Assembly: GCF_025369935.1 (NCBI RefSeq)
Contig: NZ_CP104467.1
Coordinates: 7,323,001 to 7,387,000, forward strand
Direction of reading: 5' to 3'
Source of the DNA: Paenibacillus andongensis
GTDB lineage: Bacteria > Bacillota > Bacilli > Paenibacillales > NBRC-103111
Length of the DNA: 64,000 bases
The position numbers and the translations under genes were made by a program. Under the pieces are notes generated by a model. It was not told the origin of the DNA. It did not search any database and saw only the letters and a list, made by a program, of their open reading frames with translations. Positions 43,286 through 52,755 of the stretch are shown piece after piece. The stretch's first letter is position 1; each line of letters begins with the position of its first letter.

Positions 43286-44950
43286 TTATATTTCAAACGA
43301 GCTTTTCAGCGAGACAATTAGGTTAAACACCAGCTTGTCGCTTGTAGTATGTTTCGGATCTACGTTGAAATAGCCGTGGCGGAAAAATTGGAACTTATCA
43401 TGCGGCTGTGCTTGCTTCATATTGTCTTCCACGAAACCTTGTATGATTTGCAACGAGTTCGGGTTCAGGTTCTCTAAGAATGAAGCATCTTCGTCCTCTT
43501 GGTTATCAAGAATCAGCGGCTCATACAAGCGGAACTCCGCAGGTACAGCACTTTTCGCATCCACCCAGTGGATCGTTCCTTTGACTTTGCGGCCGGTAAA
43601 GCCGCTACCGCTTTTCGTTTCCACGTCATAGGTGCAGTGCAGCTCAACCACTTTGCCATTCTCATCTTTGATGAAGTCATTGCACTTGATGAAGTAGGCG
43701 TTTTTCAAACGCACTTCGTTGCCGGGAAATAACCGGAAATATTTGTTCGGCGGATTTTCCATGAAATCGTCTTGCTCGATGTAGATCTCGCGGGAGAACG
43801 GAATTTGGCGATTGCCCATCTCCGGATTCTCTGCGTTGTTCTCCATATCCAGCATTTCCACTTGATCCTCCGGATAGTTCGTAATCACGACTTTGAGCGG
43901 ATTCAGAACACCCATCGTACGCAGCGCCTTCAATTTCAAGTCCTCGCGGATAAAATGGTCCAGCATCTTCGCATCTACGACGCTGTAGCTGCGAGCTACG
44001 CCGATTTCGCGAGCGAAATTGCGAATCGCTTCAGCCGTAAATCCTCTGCGTCGCAGACCAGAGATGGTAGGCATCCGCGGATCGTCCCAACCGTCAACGG
44101 CTTTCTCGTCGACAAGCTGTTTCAGCTTTCTTTTACTCATCACCGTATTCGTCAGGTTAAGACGTGCAAATTCATACTGTCTAGGCACATTCGGCATTTC
44201 GCACTCACGAACAACCCAATCGTAGAACGGGCGTTGATCTTCGAACTCGAGCGTACAGATGGAATGCGTAACACCTTCAATAGCATCTTCCAGCGGATGC
44301 GCGAAAGCGTACATCGGATAGATGCACCAAGCATCTCCCGTATTATGGTGATGGGCATGCACGACACGGTAGATAATCGGATCGCGAAGGTTGATATTCG
44401 GCGAAGACATATCGATCTTAGCACGAAGAACACGCTCTCCATCTTTGAATTCACCTGCACGCATACGCTCAAACAAGTCGAGATTCTCTTCGATACTGCG
44501 CTCGCGATAAGGACTGTTCGTACCCGGCTGTGTAAGCGTCCCGCGGGTTTCACGGATTTCATCCGCTGTTTGGTTATCCACATACGCCAACCCTTTGCGG
44601 ATCAATACCAGTGCGCGGTTGTACATTTCTTCGAAATAATCCGAAGCAAAGAACAAGCCATCCCACTGGAAACCGAGCCATGCCACATCGGCTTTAATGG
44701 ATTCTACATATTCCGTATCTTCCTTCACCGGATTCGTATCGTCGAAGCGAAGGTTCGTTAACCCTTTGAATTCATCTGCAAGCTCAAAATTAAGACAAAT
44801 CGATTTCGCATGACCTATATGAAGGTAACCGTTCGGCTCCGGGGGAAATCGGGTGATTACCTGACTGACTTTGCCTGATTTCAGATCTTCGTTTACAATG
44901 TTCTTAATGAAATTGGATGGAGTGTTTATCGTTGTACTCTTCGTTTCCAT
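43286..44950 (-). CDS. glnS: Glutaminyl-tRNA synthetase
   Basis: 554 residues, a full-length class I GlnRS. HIGH motif at 44-47 (PPEPNGYLHIGHAKS), KMSKS equivalent as VMSKRKL near 270, and a C-terminal anticodon-binding pair of beta barrels. It charges tRNA-Gln directly. Most Firmicutes instead make Gln-tRNA by GatCAB amidation of Glu-tRNA, and a GlnRS is a known minority trait that fits Paenibacillaceae. Monocistronic; divergent from the M29 aminopeptidase gene. No T-box was seen in the 80-bp gap. Confidence 0.96.
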   Translation of the reverse strand: METKSTTINTPSNFIKNIVNEDLKSGKVSQVITRFPPEPNGYLHIGHAKSICLNFELADEFKGLTNLRFDDTNPVKEDTEYVESIKADVAWLGFQWDGLFFASDYFEEMYNRALVLIRKGLAYVDNQTADEIRETRGTLTQPGTNSPYRERSIEENLDLFERMRAGEFKDGERVLRAKIDMSSPNINLRDPIIYRVVHAHHHNTGDAWCIYPMYAFAHPLEDAIEGVTHSICTLEFEDQRPFYDWVVRECEMPNVPRQYEFARLNLTNTVMSKRKLKQLVDEKAVDGWDDPRMPTISGLRRRGFTAEAIRNFAREIGVARSYSVVDAKMLDHFIREDLKLKALRTMGVLNPLKVVITNYPEDQVEMLDMENNAENPEMGNRQIPFSREIYIEQDDFMENPPNKYFRLFPGNEVRLKNAYFIKCNDFIKDENGKVVELHCTYDVETKSGSGFTGRKVKGTIHWVDAKSAVPAEFRLYEPLILDNQEDEDASFLENLNPNSLQIIQGFVEDNMKQAQPHDKFQFFRHGYFNVDPKHTTSDKLVFNLIVSLKSSFEI

Positions 44951-45034
44951 ATTCGCCCAGCCTTTCTCCCACCGGTTAAAGTTTTATTTTATATCATACA
45001 CTAAATCTTACTAAAATATAAAGGAGTCCGCGAT

Positions 45035-46264
45035 ATGGAGACATTCGAACATTATTTAGATAAATATGCAGAGCTTGCAATTCGTGTAGGATTAAACGTA
45101 CAAAAGGACCAAACCGTCGTCATCATGACGCCGATCTCCTGCGCTGATTTTGTGCGCAAGCTAACGAAAAAGGCTTACGACGCTGGCGCCAAAGATGTCG
45201 TCATCGACTGGGACGACGATGAAGTGAAGGCGCTGCGCATCAAGCATGCCCCGGAATCTACGCTGCGCGAGTACCCGATGTGGCGAGCAAACGGCCTGGA
45301 AGAGATGGCGAAGGAAGGTGCCGCCTTCCTCCAAATCTACGCGCCTAACTCCGATTTACTCAAAGATGTAGACCCTGAGCGGGTCGCCATCGCTGGAAAA
45401 ACTACGGCAACTGCGCGTGAAGGGTTCCTGAAATATTTGCGCAGCAATCAGGTGAACTGGCTGATGGTCTCCTTCCCGACAGCGGAATGGTCGGCTAAGG
45501 TATTCCCGGATTTGAGCGAACCCGAACGCATTAAGAAGCTGTGGGAGCAGATTTTCAAGCTAACTCGCGTGGATAAAGAAGATCCGGTTGCCGCATGGAA
45601 ACAACATATTGAGACGCTGACCGAAAAACAGAACTTACTGAACAACAAAAAGTACAAGCAGCTTCATTTCAGAGCTCCTGGTACAGATTTATACATAGAG
45701 CTAGCCCCTAAGCATCAATGGGTTGCCGCAGGTAGCGAGTCGGAGCGAGGCATTTTCTTCGTGCCGAACATCCCAACGGAAGAAGTCTTTACGATGCCTG
45801 CACGAAATGGCACGAACGGAACCGTTCGCAGCACGTTGCCGCTGAGTTATCAAGGCTCCCTAATCGATGGCTTCAGCCTGAAATTCGAGAATGGCCGAGT
45901 TGTAGAAGCGACAGCTGAGGTGGGTCAAGAAGTGCTGAATAAGATGCTGGACATGGATGAAGGCGCTCGTTACTTGGGTGAAGTGGCACTCGTGCCTTAC
46001 GACTCCCCCATTTCACAGTCAGGCCTCATTTACTACAACACCTTATTCGACGAAAATGCTTCCTGTCACGTAGCGCTCGGTAATTCATATCCGTTCACGA
46101 TTGAAGGCGGAACGGCGATGAGCCCCGAAGAGTTAGTTCAGAATGGCTACAATAAAAGCTTAATCCACATTGACTTTATGATCGGCGCTGCTAGCATGGA
46201 GATCGATGGCATTCTTGCAGATGGAAGCCGCGAGCCTTTGTTCCGCCAAGGCAACTGGGCATAA
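45035..46264 (+). CDS. M29 family metallo-aminopeptidase (AmpS/PepS type)
   Basis: 409 residues matching the M29 family: LRVGLNVQ-type start, MTPISCADFVRKLTKKAYDAGAKDV early on, and the metal-site stretches LGEVALVP, HVALGNSYPF and HIDFMIGAASMEIDG near the C-terminus. It is a cytoplasmic cobalt/zinc-type exopeptidase that trims N-terminal residues from peptides. AAAGGAG precedes ATG 45035. It ends in a shared bidirectional terminator. Confidence 0.94.
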   Translation: METFEHYLDKYAELAIRVGLNVQKDQTVVIMTPISCADFVRKLTKKAYDAGAKDVVIDWDDDEVKALRIKHAPESTLREYPMWRANGLEEMAKEGAAFLQIYAPNSDLLKDVDPERVAIAGKTTATAREGFLKYLRSNQVNWLMVSFPTAEWSAKVFPDLSEPERIKKLWEQIFKLTRVDKEDPVAAWKQHIETLTEKQNLLNNKKYKQLHFRAPGTDLYIELAPKHQWVAAGSESERGIFFVPNIPTEEVFTMPARNGTNGTVRSTLPLSYQGSLIDGFSLKFENGRVVEATAEVGQEVLNKMLDMDEGARYLGEVALVPYDSPISQSGLIYYNTLFDENASCHVALGNSYPFTIEGGTAMSPEELVQNGYNKSLIHIDFMIGAASMEIDGILADGSREPLFRQGNWA

Positions 46265-46267
46265 TAG

Positions 46268-46322
46268 AAAGACCGCCACATCATGGAACCATTGCACTCC
46301 GTGAGATGGCGGTCTTTTTAAC
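46268..46322. terminator. Bidirectional terminator
   Basis: AAAGACCGCCA pairs with TGGCGGTCTTT (46268-46278 with 46307-46317), A and T runs on both sides. It overlaps the stop of the convergent gene at 46318. Confidence 0.85.
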
Positions 46323-47124
46323 GTAACTTGCCAGGCAGTGTTTTAACAATCGAAGAGTCTTTTAACATCCATTTCCCTTGCTTCCATTTCCAAACGGAGA
46401 TGGCGTATCCCAGTGTATCGGCATTCGCTATACCGGTGATTCGCTGAGCACCTCTCAGCTCACAATACCCATCCCGATCTACATCTATCGGCTTCAAAGC
46501 GCCATAAGCATGAACATCCACAATTATCGGCTTCACTACTATGCCATTTTTGTATACACCGAATTTCTCATAATCGTCCTTGCGGTCTTTAATATCAATT
46601 TTGAAAGACTTCCCTGTCTCTTCAATCTTCATTTTTACCACATAATTTTTCTTGAAGGCGGCCTTTACATGAAGTGGACTAGGCAGCGGGATCGCAGTCG
46701 GAACATTATTTTTCAGAGAGTATATGTAGTAGTTGGATAGTCCCCCACTGCCCCCTGTTTCGGCAGATACATAGATTTGAGGCAGTTTGTCCTGAATAAA
46801 GTCACAGAAATCCATCTGCGGATTATACCCGCCCTCAAGCGGGATGACAACATGGGTCTGTGCCTGTCCTATGACGGTAATGAATAGCTTATCATAGTAC
46901 GGACTGCTAGTATCCGACTTCATCCCTACCAGGGATACCGTATCTGGTTTGCCATCACCAGTGACATCAATCTCACGCGTTTGTATAAGCTCGCCTTGCT
47001 GTGCGGTTTGTGGTGGCGGTAATTCTTCAGCGGACACGAGTTCCCCTTTCCATAAGGATGTGCTGCTCAATAGTAAGCTAATCACTGCTGAGTGTAGGGC
47101 GATTTTAACGCATTTTCTAAACAT
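46318..47124 (-). CDS. Secreted VCBS-like hypothetical protein
   Basis: 268 residues with a signal peptide (about 1-31). The mature part opens with IDVTGDGKPDTVSLVG, an FG-GAP/VCBS-like calcium loop, and later repeats the pattern in PIDVDRDGYCELRG. The rest is beta-rich with no recognised catalytic motif. AGGAG lies before ATG 47124. It appears monocistronic and divergent from the WYL regulator. A cell-surface or spore-related role is possible but unproven. Confidence 0.75.
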   Translation of the reverse strand: MFRKCVKIALHSAVISLLLSSTSLWKGELVSAEELPPPQTAQQGELIQTREIDVTGDGKPDTVSLVGMKSDTSSPYYDKLFITVIGQAQTHVVIPLEGGYNPQMDFCDFIQDKLPQIYVSAETGGSGGLSNYYIYSLKNNVPTAIPLPSPLHVKAAFKKNYVVKMKIEETGKSFKIDIKDRKDDYEKFGVYKNGIVVKPIIVDVHAYGALKPIDVDRDGYCELRGAQRITGIANADTLGYAISVWKWKQGKWMLKDSSIVKTLPGKLR

Positions 47125-47305
47125 GTCATCCGACTCCTAATATAGGGATCTTTGAGTGTAGCTCAAAGTCTCTCCCCTTTGAGATTTGAATTCGGCTTAT
47201 TATTTCAAAATTTTCCATCGGATATGCGGAACTCCACAAAGGGAATTCCTTCTCTGGAATCGAATGTTAAGTTAATAACACACATGAATCGATGAGGTGC
47301 TTTTC

Positions 47306-48250
47306 TTGAAAATTGATCGTCTGCTTGCCATTACCATGCTGCTTCTGAACCGAAGAAGAATCAGCGCCAAAGAGCTTTCGGAGCGTTTTGAGGTGTCGCT
47401 GCGTACCGTTTATCGCGACGTTGAGGCCATTAACCAAGCTGGCATTCCTGTCGTTTCCTATGCTGGGATGAGCGGTGGTTATGAGATTATGGACCAATAT
47501 CGGCTGGATCGCCAATTCCTGTCCCTCGATGAGCTGCAATCTATTATTGTCGGCCTCAAAGGAATCCGCTCTACCGTTGGCGACCAAGAGATCAGCAACC
47601 TTCTTGATAAAGTCGGCGCTCTCGTGGCGAAATCGGAACAGAACACCGTCGCTAACCTAAACAATCAACTTATTATTGATATGAATCCTTGGCGCGGCAG
47701 CAATCAAGACAAAGAGAAGCTAAGTACACTGCGCAGTTCAATAAAGGAATCCAAGCTGATTTCCTTTCAATATATCACTTCCCAAAGTGAGGAATCTGTG
47801 CGAACAGTAGAGCCTATGGGCATTGTAGTCAAAGGGTTCGGCTGGTATTTGTACGGCTACTGCCTGCTGCGTCAAGATTTTCGCGTCTTCCGATTAACTC
47901 GAATGAAAGAGATTGAAGTGCTTCAGAGAACCTTTGAACGCAAAGAAGGAACCATAGAACAGCTGGATCATAACTGGGGCAAAAGAGATCCCTCCACGCT
48001 CATCAAACTCGTGCTGCATGCGCAGCCGAACGTTCGCGCTCAAGTAGAGGATTATTTCCGTCCTGAGCAAATTACCGTCCAAGCTGACGGCACTTTGATG
48101 ATTACCGCCACTCAACCGGATGAATCGTGGCTTCATGGCATGCTTCTTAGCTATGGTCCTAGCCTGCGTATTCTCGAACCGGCCCATATTGCAGCCATTA
48201 TTAAAGATAAAGCCGAGAAAATTGTTCAACTCTACGCAGATGAACACTGA
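47306..48250 (+). CDS. YafY-type HTH/WYL transcriptional regulator
   Basis: 314 residues: N-terminal HTH_11 (LLAITMLLLNRRRISAKELS...RTVYRDVEAI), then a WYL domain (about 135-215), and the C-terminal WCX-like extension. WYL domains bind small ligands or nucleic acid. Start TTG 47306 lies 6-7 bases behind GAGGTG; GTG 47297 overlaps that site. The DinB-family gene follows 115 bp downstream on the same strand, an arrangement often seen for YafY regulators and their targets. Confidence 0.9.
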   Translation: MKIDRLLAITMLLLNRRRISAKELSERFEVSLRTVYRDVEAINQAGIPVVSYAGMSGGYEIMDQYRLDRQFLSLDELQSIIVGLKGIRSTVGDQEISNLLDKVGALVAKSEQNTVANLNNQLIIDMNPWRGSNQDKEKLSTLRSSIKESKLISFQYITSQSEESVRTVEPMGIVVKGFGWYLYGYCLLRQDFRVFRLTRMKEIEVLQRTFERKEGTIEQLDHNWGKRDPSTLIKLVLHAQPNVRAQVEDYFRPEQITVQADGTLMITATQPDESWLHGMLLSYGPSLRILEPAHIAAIIKDKAEKIVQLYADEH

Positions 48251-48364
48251 CAGGACGTTGTCAGCGGTGGTTGTCTATAATGGGGTTATGAAGTAGGCGA
48301 AACCAATCAATGCATGCTTACGATGCCAGTTTTTCTGGCGAAAAACTCTAAGGAGGCTCCACCC

Positions 48365-48865
48365 ATGTTCAGAACAATCGAAGATTTTGTAAACGAATGG
48401 AATCATGAAACAAAAGCTACCCAGCGCGTGCTGGACACTTTGACAGATGCTTCTCTTAAGCAGCAAATCGCGCCCGACTTCCGCTCGTTAGGACAACTGG
48501 GTTGGCATATTGCGACAACTGTTCATGAAATGACTTCACGTACAGGGCTCAAATTCGACACTCCCGAGGGTGAAGAACTCGCACCAGCATCCGCCAAAAC
48601 AATTGCTGACACCTATCGCTCCTCCTCTGCTGGGCTGTCCGAAGCTATTCAGGCCCAGTGGACAGATGCTAAGCTCTCTGAAAGCAGTGACATGTATGGT
48701 GAGCAATGGCTCAATGGCTTAACACTGCGCATCCTCATTTCGCATGAAATTCACCATCGTGGTGAAATGATCGTCTTGATGCGTCAAGCCGGACTGCGAG
48801 TTCCCGACATTTACGGACCGACTCGCGAGGATTGGTTGGAGCGCGGCATGCAGCCGTTGGTGTGA
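48365..48865 (+). CDS. DinB family protein
   Basis: 166 residues forming the DinB/YfiT four-helix metal-binding fold. Likely metal ligands are the His of LGWHIA and the pair in SHEIHHRGEM. AAGGAGG is 8 bases before ATG 48365; an open frame upstream to 48314 lacks a ribosome site. These proteins are often thiol transferases or stress proteins; the substrate here is unknown. Confidence 0.88.
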   Translation: MFRTIEDFVNEWNHETKATQRVLDTLTDASLKQQIAPDFRSLGQLGWHIATTVHEMTSRTGLKFDTPEGEELAPASAKTIADTYRSSSAGLSEAIQAQWTDAKLSESSDMYGEQWLNGLTLRILISHEIHHRGEMIVLMRQAGLRVPDIYGPTREDWLERGMQPLV

Positions 48866-48974
48866 GTTTAAGGTAGATGAATGTAGCGTGAAGTCGTTTA
48901 GAACGAACTTAACTTTATGGAAAAGTTTGGTAGAGCAGGAAGGGCCTAAAGGGCTTGAAGGGCTTGAAGAGATG

Positions 48975-49002
48975 AAAGAGCACATCCTTGTGCTCTTTTT
49001 GG
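48975..49002 (+). terminator. Terminator after the DinB gene
   Basis: AAAGAGCAC pairs with GTGCTCTTT around ATCCTT, followed by TTGGCTTTTT. An imperfect AGGGCTTGA tandem repeat (about 48940-48968) lies just before it. Confidence 0.8.
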
Positions 49003-49149
49003 CTTTTTAGGGATGTATAGATTATTAACAAAAGAGTAGGCGTTGGCCCCCTAGAATCCCTTCACTCCCACCCTTCATTATGGATAATAATTGGAAAATG
49101 AGGAAACATTATTTGAGCATTTACCCTCATTTTCGGAGTGTGACGTGAA

Positions 49150-49867
49150 TTGGACTTCTTTCACAGCCAAGAATCTCTAACCACGATCCAGTGGATTTTG
49201 CGCGCTGTTGTTGCTTATCTCTTCTTATTAATTACGGCCAAAGCTTTGGGGCAGCGTTCCATCTCCCTTCATTATTGCTCTCATTCTAGGAAATATTATT
49301 GCCCATCCGCTTTCGGATGAGCATTTAGGTTTAACTGGCTCCATGATCACCACGATTGTACTCGTTGTCCTATATCTGACAACCTCCTGGCTTAGTCTAA
49401 AGTGGAAATTCCTTATGCATTATTTAGACCCGCCTCCTCTTAAGTTAATTAAAAATGGACAGATTCAAATGAAAAATCTGCGTAAAGCCAAAATTTCCAT
49501 TGATCACCTATTCTCTGAGCTGCGCAAGCAGCAGATTGAGGATATAGCCAAAGTCGCACTTGCGCTGTGGGAGCCAGGAGGAATCATTTCCGTGTTCCTT
49601 GAGCCGCAATATCAACCTGTCACCGCCAAAGATATGAACATACCTACATCGACGTTCTCTCTTGTAAAGCCGATTATTGTTGAAGGTTCCAGCGAGGATA
49701 AAATGCTTGCTCAGCTGGGAAAAGACCATGCATGGCTGGAAGCTCAGATTCACGCCGCACATCTCGATATGAAGGAAGTTGAACTAGCTACCATAGATGA
49801 TCAAGATCAAATACGTATATACACCGATTTAGAGACCAATGAAAAAGACGAGCAAACGCTGATCTGA
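49150..49867 (+). pseudogene. DUF421 (YetF-like) membrane protein, disrupted
   Basis: From TTG 49150 one frame reads the family start (SLTTIQWILRAVVAYLFLLI, then ITAKALGQRSIS) up to about 49263. The next segment, FIIALILGNIIAHPLSDEHL, continues in another frame to the stop at 49867. The residues normally between (a QL-x-x-x-D block) are missing, so a short out-of-frame deletion lies near 49260. The C-terminal half (49343-49867) keeps the DUF421 cytoplasmic motif LIKNGQIQMKNLRKAKIS. Broken gene or sequence error; the remaining ORF alone lacks the first helices. Confidence 0.78.
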
Positions 49868-49896
49868 TTGCGTCTGTTCGTCTTTCTGCTTTTTAG
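49847..49896 (+). terminator. Terminator overlapping the DUF421 stop
   Basis: GACGAGCAAACGC (49847-49859) pairs with GCGTCTGTTCGTC (49870-49882) with one G-T pair and one mismatch, then TTTCTGCTTTTT. The stop codon lies in the loop. Confidence 0.75.
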
Positions 49897-49897
49897 A

Positions 49898-49938
49898 TAA
49901 GAAAGCGTTAGATCCGTCATTTAAGAAAGCGCTTTAAT
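49898..49938. promoter_or_regulatory. cre-like CcpA site with a second half copy
   Basis: GAAAGCGCTTTAA (49925-49937) is close to the catabolite-responsive element TGAAAGCGCTTTCA. A partial copy, TAAGAAAGCG, occurs at 49898-49907 and again at 49922-49931, 24 bp apart. It lies about 135 bp upstream of the membrane AraC regulator and sugar-type importer, a sensible place for carbon catabolite repression. Confidence 0.5.
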
Positions 49939-50071
49939 ATATCTGAAATTACAGCTAAAATATAACTAACATCGTGATGGAATGGTTTGGGGCCATTCAA
50001 TTTTTATCGGGATAACGTTTGGGTAAAAGTGTTCGACGTAAACAAGCAATTTGAGGAATGAGGTGATCTTA

Positions 50072-52459
50072 TTGAAAATGCCGCAGACTTGGTTTCAAAT
50101 TGGCAATCGCAAAAGTGCGCTGACGACGATGATCGCCTCCAATTTATTCATCCTGTTAATTCCGCTTGCCATGGGACTCTTTTTGTACGCCAAAGTGGAG
50201 CATAGTCTGGAAACAAACGCCAACCGTTCCAATACGGCGATGCTAGAGCAATTAAAGCTGTCGCTCGACTATAAATTATCGGAAGTAGATAATTTGATGC
50301 GTCAGGTCGCGCTCGATCCGAAGTTGGATTATATGTTGAAAATTCCGAAAGATGCAGACAGCGCCGACAAATACCGCTTCGTGGAATTCATGCGCAACCA
50401 ATTGGGCAGGTACCGCAGCATGGTAAGCAGTTTCATTTTTGACTATTACGTTTATTTTGCCAGCAGCGATACAATTGTCAAAGCAGATTTATTGACCGAT
50501 TCTCGTACGTATTATTCCACCTACTATACTTTTAAGGACATGACCTATGAGCAGTGGCACAAGAATATTTTGACAAGTGTGCATAGCATGTCTTACTTGC
50601 CAGCCGCCTCCCTCTCTCGAGGGAACGAAATATCCACGAACACCGAATACGTTCCGAAGGAGGTCGTCGTCTATGAACAATCGCTTCCCCTTCGTTCGCA
50701 ATCCGATACCCTTGGTAATTTTATCGTTCTGATCGATGTCGACCAAATCAAACAGATGTTAAAGCAGTTGGAAACAGCTAGCGACAGCGCGATTTATATC
50801 ATTGACCCTACAGGAAAAACAATTATGAGCACGAGCGATATCCCCTTATCGTCCGACCTCCTCAATCACATTGAAACCAATAGCAGTCCATTCGATTACC
50901 AGCTCGCTGGCGTCAATCAAATGGTATCGGTCACTTCTTCGCAAAAGGCGGGCTGGAAGTATGTGTCGGTGACGCCAAATGACGTGTTTATGCAGCAGGT
51001 CAATCAAATTCAAAGATGGTCCTTGGGGCTTTTCGTTATCTGCTTGATCGCTGGGCTGCTAGCCGTCTACGCCGGGGTATACCGCAATTACAAGCCGCTC
51101 CAGAGAACGGTGAACGCGATTATGCGCGGGAAAGACATGATTAGGCGCCCTGCCTCCAACGAATACGAGTTTATCCAACAGACGTTCGAAGGATCGATTC
51201 ACGAAGAGAAAAACTTGCGCAACCTGCTAGCCCAGCAAATCCCTTTAATTCGAACCAATTACTTATCCCGCCTCATACGCGGATACATGGATGTGAACGT
51301 TTCCCCAGAAAACGAAGAAACACTTCGGTTTATGGATCTATCGTTCGTAAGTGATCAATTTGCCATACTCCTTGTCAAGATCGAAGACATCGATGATTTC
51401 AGTGAAGAACAATCCGAACAAGGCTGGGCGCATGCAAGGTTTATCGTATCAAATATAGGTGTTGATCTTATTCAACTGCATCATAACGGATATTCGGTTG
51501 AGCTCGATCGCGATCGTCTTGCTTTTCTCATCAACCTGAAGGATCGTCGAGGAGATCGCTCTGCTGTCGATATACGAGAATTCGCAGAATCGCTTAACAA
51601 CATGATCTCACAAAAATTCAAAATCAACATTACTGTAGCCGCAGGAGATATCCATCAGGGGCCAAAGGCGATTCGCGACTCCTACCCAGAAGCGCTATCA
51701 GCACTTGAATATAGACTCATTAAAGGGAAAAACGCCGTCATCCACTTCCAAGATATCATAGATGCCACACATCACTATTATTATCCGCTTGAAATCGAAA
51801 TACAGCTTATCAATTTCGTTCGGAGCGGCGATTCCGATAATGTGGAAAAACTGCTCTCTACGATCTATTCGATGAATTTCGATTCTAACCATATCACTCC
51901 TGAACTTGGTAAGTGTTTGTTCTTCAATGTCATGAGCACATTTCTGAAAATTGTGAACGCCACAAATACGAACCCGGAAGAAGTGCTTGGTGCAAATTTC
52001 GATCCGATCAAAGCGGTTTTCAGCTATCCGACGGCGGATGGCATGTACCAGAAAACGAAGGATCTGTACGCAACGCTCACCCGTTTGTTTAAAGTCGAAC
52101 GGTCCGATCACAGCACGCAATTACTGCAGGAGATCGTCCATTTCGTGGATCAAAATCTCGATGATCCGAACATGGGGCTGGCGCTTGTCGCTGACCGTCT
52201 CCAGATGACGTCGCCATATATTTCCACCTTCTTCAAAAAACATCAAGGGCAAAACCTGTTAGATTACGTCACACGCAAACGGATTGAAAAAGCGAAAATG
52301 TTGATGGACAACAAGGAGCTGACAAACACACAAATTGCGCAAATGGTCGGTTATACGAACGACGTTGTGTTCATTCGCGCTTTCAAGAAGCAGGAAGGTA
52401 TTCCACCTGGAAAATACCGCGAAGCAATGAGGCCGGACAAAACCGGATCCGACGCATAA
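50072..52459 (+). CDS. Membrane-bound AraC-family regulator (YesN-like)
   Basis: About 795 residues: TM helix (about 20-42), large extracytoplasmic dCache-like sensor (about 45-300), second TM helix (about 315-335), a linker region and a C-terminal AraC helix-turn-helix pair (about 685-785; LVADRLQMTSPYISTFFKKH...). Such proteins are common beside LplB/YtcP-type importers in Paenibacillus and activate them on sensing the sugar outside. Start TTG 50072 is 6 bases behind GAGGTG; ATG 50078 is also possible. A terminator follows the stop. Confidence 0.92.
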   Translation: MKMPQTWFQIGNRKSALTTMIASNLFILLIPLAMGLFLYAKVEHSLETNANRSNTAMLEQLKLSLDYKLSEVDNLMRQVALDPKLDYMLKIPKDADSADKYRFVEFMRNQLGRYRSMVSSFIFDYYVYFASSDTIVKADLLTDSRTYYSTYYTFKDMTYEQWHKNILTSVHSMSYLPAASLSRGNEISTNTEYVPKEVVVYEQSLPLRSQSDTLGNFIVLIDVDQIKQMLKQLETASDSAIYIIDPTGKTIMSTSDIPLSSDLLNHIETNSSPFDYQLAGVNQMVSVTSSQKAGWKYVSVTPNDVFMQQVNQIQRWSLGLFVICLIAGLLAVYAGVYRNYKPLQRTVNAIMRGKDMIRRPASNEYEFIQQTFEGSIHEEKNLRNLLAQQIPLIRTNYLSRLIRGYMDVNVSPENEETLRFMDLSFVSDQFAILLVKIEDIDDFSEEQSEQGWAHARFIVSNIGVDLIQLHHNGYSVELDRDRLAFLINLKDRRGDRSAVDIREFAESLNNMISQKFKINITVAAGDIHQGPKAIRDSYPEALSALEYRLIKGKNAVIHFQDIIDATHHYYYPLEIEIQLINFVRSGDSDNVEKLLSTIYSMNFDSNHITPELGKCLFFNVMSTFLKIVNATNTNPEEVLGANFDPIKAVFSYPTADGMYQKTKDLYATLTRLFKVERSDHSTQLLQEIVHFVDQNLDDPNMGLALVADRLQMTSPYISTFFKKHQGQNLLDYVTRKRIEKAKMLMDNKELTNTQIAQMVGYTNDVVFIRAFKKQEGIPPGKYREAMRPDKTGSDA

Positions 52460-52460
52460 A

Positions 52461-52489
52461 GGGCAGCCTCTAAAGGGCTGCCTTATTTT
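52461..52489 (+). terminator. Terminator after the AraC regulator
   Basis: GGCAGCC (52462-52468) pairs with GGCTGCC (52476-52482), then TTATTTTG. It begins within two bases of the stop codon, so the importer needs its own promoter in the 270-bp gap, where none was clear. Confidence 0.78.
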
Positions 52490-52755
52490 GATAAGCTGAA
52501 TGTGGCGTACAGCCAGGCTATCGGTGCTCCTTGAGCGAAGCAGGGCAACAAATTGCACACTGACGTTTTTTAATATCCCACTGATTTGTTTTCTCCTAGC
52601 CCGTATTTCTTACGAAAATACAACGCAAATGAAAAGAAGAAAGTATCCATTCTCGCAGGCAGAAGCTACACTCGGAACTAGAGGATGGGACATCAATGAT
52701 CCTGTTTCGCAAGCAAATATGCATTCATTCACTTATGAAAAGGGAGGCGTTTTCA

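Noticed and set aside
44951..45034. T-box leader for glnS
   Set aside because: The gap is only 84 bp and lacks the specifier loop and T-box sequence.
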